A DNA stretch of 64,000 nt, from contig CAYLNL010000012.1 in the NCBI GenBank assembly GCA_964385175.1, forward strand, positions 1 to 64,000, written 5' to 3'. The position numbers and the translations under genes are program-made. The DNA comes from CAYLNL01 sp964385175 (GTDB lineage Bacteria; Bacteroidota; Bacteroidia; Flavobacteriales; Flavobacteriaceae). Shown in pieces: positions 7,270-16,513 of this stretch; the first letter of the stretch is position 1; each line of letters opens with the position of its first letter. The notes under the pieces are model-generated. The model was not told where the DNA came from. It was given only the letters and a program-made list of their open reading frames with translations, and made no database searches.

Positions 7270-9822
7270 ATGGCTATGAAAAAGTCTAGACTCCTTATTT
7301 TAGCGCTGCTCTCCATTGGCTACGCAACCGCCCAGGTGAACGTTCCGGATGATGCCTTTGAGCAATATCTGCACAATATAGGGTATGGCTTCGGAACTCC
7401 TAATGATAATATGGTATCTGCTAACGTTGCAAATATTATTTCGTTGAATATTTCGGGTCAGGGGATTTCTGACTTAGAAGGTATTCAACATTTTACCTCG
7501 TTAGAAGAACTCAATTGTAGCAACAACAACCTTACCTCGGTATTGTTTAACCAACTACCTCAAAATTTAGAGGTTTTAGATTTTTCTAACAACCAGGTAG
7601 CAGGCGTTTTTTCAATCTTGGCTACTAACTCAAGACCCATCCGAGAATTTCGCTGCGCCGGCAATTCCATTACTTCTATCAACGCCAGCAGACTGGGAGG
7701 GCTATTACAGATTTTGGATTGTACGGGGAACGATTTGACTACGTTAACTCTTAACAACCCGGCGCTCCAGGAACTCTATTGTGGAAATAACGACCTAACA
7801 GATATTAATGTTTCCTTATCTCCCTCCTTAGTTGTGTTTAACTGTTTCAATAACCAGTTAGGAAGCATAGATGTTACCCAAAATCCAAACTTACAAGTAT
7901 TTCAATTATCAAACAACAACATCGCCGCCCTCAATCTTTCGTCGAATCCTAATTTAAGAGACCTCCGGTGTTCCTATAACAACCTATCGGGTTTAAATGT
8001 TTTTAGTAATAACCAACTGCAAATACTGCTTTGCGACCATAATCCTATGATAGTATCTGGCTTTCTTACGTTGAGCCAGCATCCCAGCCTGCTTAATTTT
8101 GATGCGGTAGGCAGCGACTTCACCTGCATTCAGGTAGCCGATGAAAATGCAGCTAACAACGGGCTTGGGCAATATGCTACATGGACTAAAAATGTTACCA
8201 CCGGGTATTCTCAATCCTGCCCCCTGGCGTTTCCCTATACCGATATTCCCGATCTAGCTTTTGAAACCCGCTTAATATCCTTAGGAATTGACTCAGAAGG
8301 TAATCCTCCAGATGGCAGAGTACGTACTGCAGATGTATCAGGCGTTCTTTCTTTAAATGTAACTTTAGCGGGAATTACCGATTTAACTGGTATCCAGGAT
8401 TTTGCCGCGCTGCAAACCCTCATAGTAACCAGTAATAACCTTACCAGTTTAAATGTAACTCAGAATACTAATTTAATTAGTCTTCAATGTGGGCAAAACA
8501 ATATTGGCTCTCTTAACCTGAGTAATAATCCTAACCTCCAGGTACTTTATTGTAATGGTAACCGCCTCATTACTTTAGATGTAAGCCATAACCCTCAGCT
8601 CACAGCATTGCGCTGTCAAACCCAGGATGCAGGCTTTCTTTTAAGAACCCTCAACCTGGGCAACCTTTCTAATTTAACAGAATTGCGTTGTAATGGAAAT
8701 GATTTGGGACCTATAATAGATGTGAGTCAAAATACTTCTCTTGCTACTTTTAATATAAGCAATAACCCTAATTTGCTTTGTATTCAGGTTGATGATGCTG
8801 TCGCTGCTGCTACCCGCCCAAACTGGTCGAAAGACGTAACAGCTACGTATTCTGAAACTTTTTGCGATGACTTTTTAACCTACGTTCCCGATGATAATTT
8901 TGAAAGCCGTTTAATAGCGCTTGGGTATGATACCATCCTTGATAACTATGTGCTTACAGCGAATATAGCGCCGATAACCTCTCTGGATGTTTCTTTCCAG
9001 AATATCGCCGACCTTACCGGGATAGAAGATTTTATATCGCTTATACAACTAGATGCACGTAATAATAATATAACCAGTATCAATATCAGCACACTCGCCA
9101 ATTTAAGGCGTTTATATTTGGGAGCTAATGAGTTAAACGCTCTTGATGTATCTCAAAACGCTCAGTTGCTCATCCTTTCCGCATACTCAAATAATTTAAG
9201 TTCTTTAAACCTGAGCGGTAACCCGGCATTGCAGTCACTTTATGTGAGTTCTAACAACCTTGCAGCCTTAGACCTTTCTACCAATTCCCAGTTGCAAATC
9301 TTACAGTGTTTTGATAACCCCCTTACATTGTTAGATTTTAGCGGTAACCCTAATCTTCAGATGGCAGAATGCTCTAATTTATTGCTTACCGCTATTAACG
9401 CCCGCAGTAATGCACAATTAACCGAACTCGTAACGCTTGGCAGCCCGTTACTTGATTGTATCCAGGTTGCCGACCCTGTTGCTGCTGCTGCCAGAACCGG
9501 TATTTACACAAATTGGAATATAGACGCTCATACAAACTTTTCAACAAGTTGCTATACCAATTCTGCCGATGATTTTGAGCTGGAAAAGAAAAACCTTAAA
9601 GTTTATCCCAACCCTGTAAAATCATACCTATACCTCTCTGTTCCCAGCCAGGTGGTAGTAGAACAAATTACCCTCTACGACATTCAAGGTCGGGAAGTGT
9701 TACGTACAAATTCATTCACCCAAGGTATTTATATAGGTGGGTTGCAAGATGGCGTATATTTTGCAGCTATAAAAACCCAGGCATTTACTGTAAACAGGAA
9801 ACTAATAGTTTCTAAACAATAA
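7270..9822 (+). CDS. Secreted leucine-rich-repeat protein with T9SS type A sorting domain
   Basis: An 850-residue protein with an N-terminal signal peptide (LLILALLSIGYATAQ) and three tandem modules beginning near residues 23, 325 and 538. Each module opens with a (V/I)PDxxFExxL stretch, runs through irregular leucine-rich repeats (NCSNNNLTS, LDVSQN type, about 21 residues each) and closes with a Cys-containing CIQVxDxxAA...W segment. Residues from about 775 form a type IX sorting domain starting KVYPNPV and ending with RKLIVSKQ. It should be exported by Sec, crossed over the outer membrane by T9SS and held on the cell surface, probably as an adhesin or binding protein. The start is ATG 7270, or ATG 7276, which gives MKKSRLL. 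Confidence 0.9.
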   Translation: MAMKKSRLLILALLSIGYATAQVNVPDDAFEQYLHNIGYGFGTPNDNMVSANVANIISLNISGQGISDLEGIQHFTSLEELNCSNNNLTSVLFNQLPQNLEVLDFSNNQVAGVFSILATNSRPIREFRCAGNSITSINASRLGGLLQILDCTGNDLTTLTLNNPALQELYCGNNDLTDINVSLSPSLVVFNCFNNQLGSIDVTQNPNLQVFQLSNNNIAALNLSSNPNLRDLRCSYNNLSGLNVFSNNQLQILLCDHNPMIVSGFLTLSQHPSLLNFDAVGSDFTCIQVADENAANNGLGQYATWTKNVTTGYSQSCPLAFPYTDIPDLAFETRLISLGIDSEGNPPDGRVRTADVSGVLSLNVTLAGITDLTGIQDFAALQTLIVTSNNLTSLNVTQNTNLISLQCGQNNIGSLNLSNNPNLQVLYCNGNRLITLDVSHNPQLTALRCQTQDAGFLLRTLNLGNLSNLTELRCNGNDLGPIIDVSQNTSLATFNISNNPNLLCIQVDDAVAAATRPNWSKDVTATYSETFCDDFLTYVPDDNFESRLIALGYDTILDNYVLTANIAPITSLDVSFQNIADLTGIEDFISLIQLDARNNNITSINISTLANLRRLYLGANELNALDVSQNAQLLILSAYSNNLSSLNLSGNPALQSLYVSSNNLAALDLSTNSQLQILQCFDNPLTLLDFSGNPNLQMAECSNLLLTAINARSNAQLTELVTLGSPLLDCIQVADPVAAAARTGIYTNWNIDAHTNFSTSCYTNSADDFELEKKNLKVYPNPVKSYLYLSVPSQVVVEQITLYDIQGREVLRTNSFTQGIYIGGLQDGVYFAAIKTQAFTVNRKLIVSKQ

Positions 9823-9843
9823 AATATAACTATGTAATGAGAA

Positions 9844-9869
9844 AGTGCCTTTAAAAAAGGCGCTTTTTT
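9844..9869 (+). terminator. Rho-independent terminator after LRR gene
   Basis: AGTGCCTTT (9844-9852), loop AAA, AAAGGCGCT (9856-9864; one G-T pair), then six T. It lies 22 bases after the stop of the LRR protein gene. Confidence 0.8.
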
Positions 9870-9959
9870 ATTATACTCCCTTTTTAAACTATCTTGGCAA
9901 TCTAGTTAAAATAACTATTTATATAAAACTATAGAATTAACCCCTTAAAAAATTATACC

Positions 9960-10598
9960 ATGAACTTTTTACCCCAGGATATAGAAGAATATGTAATACG
10001 TTACTCAGAGGATGAGCCGATGTTACTTAGTGAGCTTTCGCGAGAAACCCACCTTAAGGTTATGCAGCCCCGTATGCTGAGCGGCCATTACCAGGGGCGG
10101 TTGCTCAGTTTTTTATCTAAATTAGTGGCCCCCAAAAACATACTGGAAATAGGCACCTACACCGGCTATTCTGCTATATGCCTTGCCGAAGGCTTGTGCG
10201 AAGGGGGAGCGCTGCATACCATAGATACTAATGAAGAACTCCATGAGTTGCAACGCCGGTATTTTGATAAGAGTGGACTGGGCGATAAGATTTTTCAATA
10301 TACCGGCAATGCCCTGAGCATTATTCCAACCCTTCTTATGAAGTTTGACCTGGTATTTATTGATGCCGATAAAGAAAACTACAGTAACTATTTTGATTTG
10401 GTTTTTGATAAAATACATACCGGAGGGCTTATTATTTCAGATAATGTGTTGTGGAGCGGTAAAGTGCTGAAAGAAGCTACAGATAAGGATACACAGGCGC
10501 TACAGGCGTATAATGAAAAACTGAAAAGTGACAAACGGGTTGAAACAGTGATATTGCCGTTGCGCGATGGGCTTTCTTTAAGTAGAAAAATAGTCTGA
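9960..10598 (+). CDS. Class I SAM-dependent O-methyltransferase
   Basis: A 212-residue protein of the COMT-like O-methyltransferase family (PF01596). The SAM-binding loop is ILEIGTYTGYSAICLAEGL at about 61-80. DLVFIDADKENYSNYF carries the metal-binding acidic residues, and GGLIISDNVLWSGKVL follows, all in family order. Likely substrates are catechol- or caffeoyl-like hydroxyls; the real one is unknown. The 3' end overlaps the convergent PAP2 gene by 21 bases. Confidence 0.9.
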   Translation: MNFLPQDIEEYVIRYSEDEPMLLSELSRETHLKVMQPRMLSGHYQGRLLSFLSKLVAPKNILEIGTYTGYSAICLAEGLCEGGALHTIDTNEELHELQRRYFDKSGLGDKIFQYTGNALSIIPTLLMKFDLVFIDADKENYSNYFDLVFDKIHTGGLIISDNVLWSGKVLKEATDKDTQALQAYNEKLKSDKRVETVILPLRDGLSLSRKIV

Positions 10599-11171
10599 AT
10601 AACGACCAAAGCCCCGGTAAAAAATACGGTAGAATATAACCCCTACAATAAAACCTGCTACAAAACCCGCAATAACATCAGAAGGGTAATGAACACCCAT
10701 ATATAGCCGGCTGCATCCAAAGAGAAACGGCCATATATAGAATAAAAAAGCCCGTCTTCCTGTTTTTTTCTTCAGGAGAAATACCAGAAAGGTAACTACT
10801 GACGTGGAGTTAGCGGCATGACCAGAGAAAAAACTATAATCTTCCGGGGTTTGCAATCCTCTTACATACAATCTTAAATCCTCATTATTATTTGGCCTCA
10901 CGCGCATGATAATAGATTTTGTAAACTCGCAGAAGAAAATAGAAACACATGTTATCAATAGTAAGAAAATAAGGATGATGCGTATTTCTGAAATATTATA
11001 CCGAGTATAAATTAAATAGATAAACAATAAAAATAGAGGTATCCATGAATATATATTGGTGATATACAACCAAAAACTATCACCTTCTACACCCCGAAAA
11101 TTGCTTATCCATACAACAGCGTCTGCATCTAATTTAGAAATTTTAGCTATCCACTGGTCTATGCCCACCAT
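10578..11171 (-). CDS. PAP2-family membrane phosphatase
   Basis: A 197-residue integral membrane phosphatase. The three-part PAP2 signature is complete: KSIIMRVRP at 85-93, SFFSGH at 113-118 and SRLYMGVHYPSD at 154-165, with the catalytic His residues in the last two. Relatives dephosphorylate undecaprenyl pyrophosphate, phosphatidylglycerophosphate or lipid A, and sequence alone does not tell which. Its ATG overlaps the tatA stop codon (TAATG), so the two are translationally coupled. It converges on the O-methyltransferase gene. Confidence 0.9.
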   Translation of the reverse strand: MVGIDQWIAKISKLDADAVVWISNFRGVEGDSFWLYITNIYSWIPLFLLFIYLIYTRYNISEIRIILIFLLLITCVSIFFCEFTKSIIMRVRPNNNEDLRLYVRGLQTPEDYSFFSGHAANSTSVVTFLVFLLKKKTGRRAFLFYIWPFLFGCSRLYMGVHYPSDVIAGFVAGFIVGVIFYRIFYRGFGRYSDYFST

Positions 11172-11431
11172 TACAGTTCGCGTTTTATAGAATTGGCTGC
11201 ATCCTGTGCCTGCTCTTTCGCCTTTTCTACTTCTGCTTCAATTTCCTTAATCACTTCTTTATCAGTGGCTTCCTGTGCGCTTTTTTGTATTTCATTTTTT
11301 ATGCTTTCAGTGGCATCTCGGAGTTGGCGCATGGTTTTTCCGAGTCCGCGGGCAATTCCTGGTATTTTGTCTGCCCCAAAAACCATAATGGCTATAAAGA
11401 TTATAAAAATAATTTCAGAACCGCTTATCAT
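11171..11431 (-). CDS. tatA: Twin-arginine translocase subunit TatA
   Basis: An 86-residue pore-forming subunit of the Tat system, which exports folded proteins. It has one N-terminal membrane helix (SEIIFIIFIAIMVFGADKIP), the FGxxKIP hinge, the amphipathic helix GIARGLGKTMRQLRDATESI and a charged Ala/Glu/Lys tail. The family includes TatB, but the short length fits TatA/E. No tatC is in the window. It heads a two-gene unit with the PAP2 phosphatase. Confidence 0.9.
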   Translation of the reverse strand: MISGSEIIFIIFIAIMVFGADKIPGIARGLGKTMRQLRDATESIKNEIQKSAQEATDKEVIKEIEAEVEKAKEQAQDAANSIKREL

Positions 11432-11450
11432 AGCTTTTCATTCAATATAC

Positions 11451-11458
11451 AAATGTAG
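11451..11458 (-). promoter_or_regulatory. tatA promoter, -7 element
   Basis: On the minus strand this reads TACATTTG, a full TAnnTTTG match 20 bases upstream of the tatA ATG, giving a leader of about a dozen bases. No convincing -33 TTG is seen. Confidence 0.45.
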
Positions 11459-11514
11459 CGAACTTATGGGAGATGCAGGAGATGAGTTTTTTCTTTCTTT
11501 TCTAAGGAGTGAAA

Positions 11515-12531
11515 TTATATAATATTTACCTCTGGCTCCAGGTGAATATGAAATTTGTTGGCAATCTCTTTCTGGATGGTATGAGCGAGTCCGAGGATAT
11601 CTTTCCCGGTTGCGCTCCCGTAATTCACTAACACCAATGCCTGCTTTTCATACACCCCGGCATCGCCCACTCGTTTCCCTTTGAAACCGCATTGCTCTAT
11701 AAGCCATCCTGCCGGAATTTTTACAAAACTCTCATCGCTTGTTGGGTAGAAGGGAATGGTGGGATATTCTTTTTGTAATTGTTCTAACTGAGAACGACTG
11801 ATAAGAGGGTTTTTAAAAAAACTGCCGCTATTGCCCAGTTCACTTGGGTTGGGGAGTTTACTGCTTCGAATAGCGATGACAGCATTTGAGATTTCTTTTA
11901 AAGTAGGTTGTGTAATTCCCTGAGCCTGTAGCAGATTTTGTATCGCCCCGTATTCTGTTTTAATGTGGTGCTCTTTTTTAGTGAGCCGCAACGTTACAGA
12001 AATAATAACATAATTTCCTTTTGCATGACCTTTAAAAATAGAATCGCGGTAGCCAAACTCGCAGGCTTCCCTGCTAAAACGTTCCCGCTGCAAGGTATGG
12101 ATAGAGACAGCTTCACATTCTACAAATACATCTTTTAACTCCACCCCATAAGCGCCTATATTTTGTATGGGGGCTGCACCTACTTTTCCCGGGATGAGTG
12201 AGAGATTCTCTAACCCCCCGAACCCATGCTCTATAGTCCACAACACTACTTGATGCCAGTTTTCCCCGGCAGCTATGCGAAGCGTTACAGTGTTTTCATC
12301 TTCATTAACAATCTCCTTCCCCATAGTGTTTATGTGAATTACCAGCGCCGGCACATCTTGCGTAAATAATAAATTGCTGCCGCCTCCCAGGATAAATTTG
12401 CGTGGATAGGCTTTTTGCCCAAGTGCAGCCACCAACTCTTCAACTGAGCAAATGGAAACAAAAAAACCTGCCCTGGCAGCTATACCAAAGGTGTTATAAT
12501 TTGTAAGCGGTACCTGGCGTTGAATAATCAA
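11515..12531 (-). CDS. murB: UDP-N-acetylenolpyruvoylglucosamine reductase
   Basis: MurB reduces UDP-GlcNAc-enolpyruvate to UDP-MurNAc using FAD and NADPH, the second committed step of peptidoglycan synthesis. The 338-residue protein is the E. coli-like type I form. It has the FAD-binding loop FILGGGSNLLF, GAAPIQNIGAYGVE, the proton-donor Ser in LGNSGSFFKNP, and the C-terminal catalytic Glu in HLEPEVNII. It is the last gene of an apparent folE-cysS-murB series, 52 bases after cysS. Confidence 0.96.
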   Translation of the reverse strand: MIIQRQVPLTNYNTFGIAARAGFFVSICSVEELVAALGQKAYPRKFILGGGSNLLFTQDVPALVIHINTMGKEIVNEDENTVTLRIAAGENWHQVVLWTIEHGFGGLENLSLIPGKVGAAPIQNIGAYGVELKDVFVECEAVSIHTLQRERFSREACEFGYRDSIFKGHAKGNYVIISVTLRLTKKEHHIKTEYGAIQNLLQAQGITQPTLKEISNAVIAIRSSKLPNPSELGNSGSFFKNPLISRSQLEQLQKEYPTIPFYPTSDESFVKIPAGWLIEQCGFKGKRVGDAGVYEKQALVLVNYGSATGKDILGLAHTIQKEIANKFHIHLEPEVNII

Positions 12532-12583
12532 AGGTGATATTTTTAAAATAGCGTTGAATTTTCAGGGTGTTTTGGGCATTTCA

Positions 12584-14062
12584 TTAGCTAAGAGAAAACG
12601 TAGTTCCTTCTTTTCCATCTTTCAATTGAATACCCATAGCGCTTAGCTCATCCCGTATTTTGTCAGAAGTCGCCCAATCTTTATTCGCTCTCGCCTCTGC
12701 CCTGAGTTGAATGAGGAGTTCCACCGTTTCATTCAGCTTATTAGAAACGATACCGGCAGATTCAAGCCGTGTTAAACCCAGCACATCATAAACAAAAGCA
12801 AACAAGGTTTGTTGTAATGTTTCTAAATCAAGATTAGTGAGGGTTTCGCGCCCTTCTTTTAGCTGGTGTATATATTTCGTAGCCTCAAAGAGGTGTGCAA
12901 TGAGGATGGGGCTATTAAAATCATCGTTCATTGCCTCGTAGCAACGCTGTTTCCAGGTGGCAATGTCCAGCGTTGAAACAGTGGCGGGCGTTAGCTCATC
13001 TACTAAGTGCATGGCTTCCATTAACCGGTGATAGCCTTTCTCAGAGGCTTCCAGCGCTGCGCTACTAAAATCCAGTACACTACTATAATGCGCCTGCAAC
13101 ATAAAGAACCGCGCTACCGCCGGGGCATAAGGCTTGTTTAAAAGAGTATTATTTCCTGTAAAAATTTCATCGGGCAAAATATTATTACCGGTAGATTTTG
13201 CCATTTTCTTCCCGTTCAGGGTAAGCATGTTAGTATGAATCCAATACCGCACCGGCGCTTGTCCGTTAGAGGCTTCTGCCTGGGCCACCTCACATTCGTG
13301 GTGAGGAAATTTCAAATCCATTCCCCCTCCGTGAATATCAAAAGTTTCACCCAGGTACTTGGTACTCATTACCGTGCATTCTATATGCCAGCCGGGAAAA
13401 CCTTCTCCCCAGGGTGAATTCCAGCGCATAATATGCTGTGGTTCAGCCTTTTTCCACAAAGCGAAATCCTGCGGGTTTTTCTTGTCAGATTGAGCAGAAA
13501 GCTCACGGGTGTTGTGAATAAGTTCTTCAATATTCCGCCCGCTCAGCTTTCCATACTCATATTCCTTGGTAAAAGCAAGCACATCAAAATAAACCGACCC
13601 ATTCACCACATAGGCAAACCCGTTTTTTATAATTTCCTCAACAATAGCTATTTGCTCCATAATATGCCCGGTAGCCGTAGGCTCTATACTGGGCGGCAAA
13701 CAGTTGAATTTTTGCATAATGGTATGAAAATCAACTGTATATCGCTGCACTATCTCCATGGGCTCCACCTGTTCCAGGCGCGCTTTCTTAGCGATACGGT
13801 CTTCCCCTTCATCAGCGTCATTTTCCAGGTGCCCCACATCAGTAATATTCCGCACGTAGCGTACTTTGTATCCCAGGTGTTTTAAATATCTGAAAATCAA
13901 ATCAAAAGACAAAAACGTGCGCACATTTCCCAGGTGCACGTTACTATACACGGTGGGCCCGCACACATACATACCCACGCGACCTTCGTGAATAGGTCTA
14001 AAGACTTCTTTTTCACCGGTGAGCGAATTGTATATTTGTATTGATTGTTCCTGATACAGCAT
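12584..14062 (-). CDS. cysS: Cysteinyl-tRNA synthetase
   Basis: A class I aminoacyl-tRNA synthetase of 492 residues. The ATP site is in the HIGH-equivalent VHLGN at about 40, after the zinc Cys of YVCGPTVYSN. Other zinc ligands lie in GWHIECTVMS and PHHECE. The KMSKS loop appears as KMAKS, a common variant in Bacteroidota. The C-terminal domain is complete. It starts 27 bases after the folE stop, so the two are probably co-transcribed. Confidence 0.96.
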   Translation of the reverse strand: MLYQEQSIQIYNSLTGEKEVFRPIHEGRVGMYVCGPTVYSNVHLGNVRTFLSFDLIFRYLKHLGYKVRYVRNITDVGHLENDADEGEDRIAKKARLEQVEPMEIVQRYTVDFHTIMQKFNCLPPSIEPTATGHIMEQIAIVEEIIKNGFAYVVNGSVYFDVLAFTKEYEYGKLSGRNIEELIHNTRELSAQSDKKNPQDFALWKKAEPQHIMRWNSPWGEGFPGWHIECTVMSTKYLGETFDIHGGGMDLKFPHHECEVAQAEASNGQAPVRYWIHTNMLTLNGKKMAKSTGNNILPDEIFTGNNTLLNKPYAPAVARFFMLQAHYSSVLDFSSAALEASEKGYHRLMEAMHLVDELTPATVSTLDIATWKQRCYEAMNDDFNSPILIAHLFEATKYIHQLKEGRETLTNLDLETLQQTLFAFVYDVLGLTRLESAGIVSNKLNETVELLIQLRAEARANKDWATSDKIRDELSAMGIQLKDGKEGTTFSLS

Positions 14063-14089
14063 TTTTGTTGGCGATGAATGATTTTTTAC

Positions 14090-14767
14090 TTAAAACTCAG
14101 TCTCTAACCGAATATAGTCTAAAAATTCTTTTCTGACAGAAGGGTCTTTAAAAGCCCCGCGATACTCAGAAGTTACTGTGCTGCTGTGAATATCTTTTAT
14201 ACCTCGGGCGTTTACGCAAAGGTGTTTGGCATCTACCAGGCAAGCCACATCTTCTGTTTCCAGCGCATATTGCAGCTCTTCTATAATTTGTAGTGTCATG
14301 CGCTCCTGTACCTGGGGGCGTTTGGCATAGTAATCTACAATGCGGTTTATCTTGGAAAGTCCTATTACCTTACCATTAGAAATATAGGCTACGTGGGCTT
14401 TTCCTACAATGGGCATGAGATGATGCTCGCAAGTGGAATATACAGAGATATTTTTTTCTACCAGCATTTCGCCATATTTATATGGATTTTCAAAAGTAGA
14501 AACGTCAGGCTTCCTTCCGGGATGCAAACCGCCGAAAATTTCGTTAACAAACATTTTGGCAACCCTGTCAGGAGTTCCCCGTAAACTATCATTTGTAAGG
14601 TCTAAACCTAACGTATGCAGTATATCATACACACTCTGTCGGATTTTTTCTGTTTTTTCTTCGTCAGATAAAAAAAACGCATCCCCTCTCAGGGGAGTAG
14701 CGGTGGTATATGAAGGGCTTTGGTGTTTCATGTGTTGTTCTTCTAAAAAAGTAGAACCCGCTTTCAC
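14090..14767 (-). CDS. folE: GTP cyclohydrolase I
   Basis: FolE converts GTP to dihydroneopterin triphosphate, the first step of folate synthesis. The protein is up to 225 residues and contains the zinc ligands in STCEHHLMPIVGKAHVAYI and in DAKHLCVNARGI, plus the closing SEYRGAFKDPSVRKEFL. ATG 14767 gives a 12-residue extension ahead of MKHQSPSY (ATG 14731). A -7 promoter box at 14788-14795 places transcription start just upstream of 14767 and fits the longer form. It is the first gene of folE-cysS-murB. Confidence 0.94.
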   Translation of the reverse strand: MKAGSTFLEEQHMKHQSPSYTTATPLRGDAFFLSDEEKTEKIRQSVYDILHTLGLDLTNDSLRGTPDRVAKMFVNEIFGGLHPGRKPDVSTFENPYKYGEMLVEKNISVYSTCEHHLMPIVGKAHVAYISNGKVIGLSKINRIVDYYAKRPQVQERMTLQIIEELQYALETEDVACLVDAKHLCVNARGIKDIHSSTVTSEYRGAFKDPSVRKEFLDYIRLETEF

Positions 14768-14787
14768 GAGGTTTTATATAAGGACTG

Positions 14788-14795
14788 CAAAGATA
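14788..14795 (-). promoter_or_regulatory. folE promoter, -7 element
   Basis: Reads TATCTTTG on the minus strand, a full -7 match. Expected transcription start is near 14781, about 14 bases before ATG 14767. No -33 TTG was found. Confidence 0.45.
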
Positions 14796-14989
14796 GGGGA
14801 TTTTAGAAATAAATTTGACGGGTGGGGCTATAAGATAACTATCTATTTTTCTTTTCTATTTTTAGTACTGCCTGAATTTTATTATTGTTTGTATGAAATT
14901 CTACATAATAATATACTAAAATACCTACGTGAGACGATAGATAAAATTCAGAATTTTTTGGTTTCCTGAAGTAGAAACCAATAGCTCCA

Positions 14990-16501
14990 TTACAAGTTAA
15001 AACTCAACGTTACGGTTACATTGGTGTTTTTAGCATTTATATCAGCATTGTTGAGGAAGCCGGCATCAAAAAAGCGAGTATTGTTTTGGTCCATCCTATA
15101 TTGGTTAAATGAAGCATCTAACTGGGTGCCGCCAAAATTGTAACCCAAACCAAAGGAATATCCCTGTATTTCACTGCTCCCGGCATTTGGATCTTTATAA
15201 GGTGAGCCCTCCCACCGGTATCCCGCTCTGAGGCTAAATTTTTGCAGGCGATATTCGCCCCCCACCCGATAGGTAGATACGGCATCGAGGCGGTTGCTAA
15301 TAATTGAGTTTTGGGTTTGGAAAAAAGTATCGGAAGTTGGTTTTAGAAGGGCTTTTGAAAAATCCTGGTAACTGTAATCAAAACTCAATGCTCCCTGTTT
15401 TCCAAAAACTACTGCAGCGCTACCGGTAATTTTAGCGGGTATTTGCATTTTATATTCGGGGAAAATATTCACCACGGCGCTTATATCAGCAAGCGTAGCA
15501 GGTGCTATATTAGAATAAATACCCTGTTGCAGTTTTTCCTGCATCCGGTTCCACCACACAGGAGATTGATAGGAAACCCCTACCCGGAAATTCTTTATTT
15601 TTGATAAGGCGCCTACCGTAAAAGATAACCCTTTTCCGGTGGTGGTCATTAAATTATCAAAATACACCTCTTGTATAGGCGAAACGGGTTCATAACCGGT
15701 TTCATCAAACAACGTGAGGCGGGTATAATTTAAGTCATAAAAATTAAAAGAAGCCCCAAAATAAAAATTAGGAGTGTATTGAAAAGCTGTGTTAAAAGTA
15801 TATTTATTATTCGCCCCTTCAGATGCTACTTGAAAACGCTGATTTAGCTCCACAAAATTCACATTGGGATAATAACCAGTGTTATCATCCAGATAAGCAT
15901 CGGGAAGAAACATAACAGCCTGGTAGCCGAGGAATGCCTGCTGGTAGTTGAAGCCCCGCCCGGGATCTGAGCCAATATTTATGTACGCATCCTGAGGGGT
16001 TTCACTTCCCGCAGGCACTATATCTGCAAAACGAAGGCCGCGTGCATAATTAAGAAAATAATCAGCGATAGAATTGGTAGCTACCCCCGATGCTACTATT
16101 TCATTATTAAAATTGGCAGCCCGGTCATAATTGAAGCCAATGGAAAACTTTTTAAACCGGGAGTCTTTATTATTATTTTTTAAAATAAATACACCTCCTG
16201 CCTGGTTAAACTCTGTTGTATAATCGCCTTTTGTTTCTTCATTTTCAAAATACAAAGCCCGGTTATCATAAATATAACCCGTAGCCGAAAACGTAATTTT
16301 AGAGTTGTTAAAGAGAGCACTTCCCGCAGGGTTGCTGTGTATAGAGCCTATTTCGCCTCCCAGTGCGCCAAAAGCTCCGCTCATGGCTTGGTAACGGGCG
16401 CTTCCCTGTATATTTTCAGTACCGAAACGAAGTACATCTACCATACTTTGGGCGTTAGAAAATATGGGAACCATAAACAATATAAAAATAAGCCTTTTCA
16501 T
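14990..16501 (-). CDS. FadL/OmpP1-type outer-membrane transporter
   Basis: A 503-residue outer-membrane beta-barrel of the FadL/TodX family, which lets hydrophobic compounds such as fatty acids cross the outer membrane. It has a signal peptide (RLIFILFMVPIFSNAQ) and the typical N-terminal hatch region SARYQAMSGAFGALGGEIG followed by SIHSNPAGSALF. Alternating aromatic beta-strands end in VTVTLSFNL, with a terminal aromatic-x-Leu suited to BAM recognition. It sits 12 bases downstream of the Trp/Tyr-rich lipoprotein gene and is likely in one transcript with it. Confidence 0.9.
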   Translation of the reverse strand: MKRLIFILFMVPIFSNAQSMVDVLRFGTENIQGSARYQAMSGAFGALGGEIGSIHSNPAGSALFNNSKITFSATGYIYDNRALYFENEETKGDYTTEFNQAGGVFILKNNNKDSRFKKFSIGFNYDRAANFNNEIVASGVATNSIADYFLNYARGLRFADIVPAGSETPQDAYINIGSDPGRGFNYQQAFLGYQAVMFLPDAYLDDNTGYYPNVNFVELNQRFQVASEGANNKYTFNTAFQYTPNFYFGASFNFYDLNYTRLTLFDETGYEPVSPIQEVYFDNLMTTTGKGLSFTVGALSKIKNFRVGVSYQSPVWWNRMQEKLQQGIYSNIAPATLADISAVVNIFPEYKMQIPAKITGSAAVVFGKQGALSFDYSYQDFSKALLKPTSDTFFQTQNSIISNRLDAVSTYRVGGEYRLQKFSLRAGYRWEGSPYKDPNAGSSEIQGYSFGLGYNFGGTQLDASFNQYRMDQNNTRFFDAGFLNNADINAKNTNVTVTLSFNL

Positions 16502-16513
16502 GATAGTTTCTTG

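Noticed and set aside
11193..11522. Open frame antisense to tatA
   Set aside because: It mirrors the Lys/Glu-rich codons of tatA as Ser/Ala/Phe and has no independent support.
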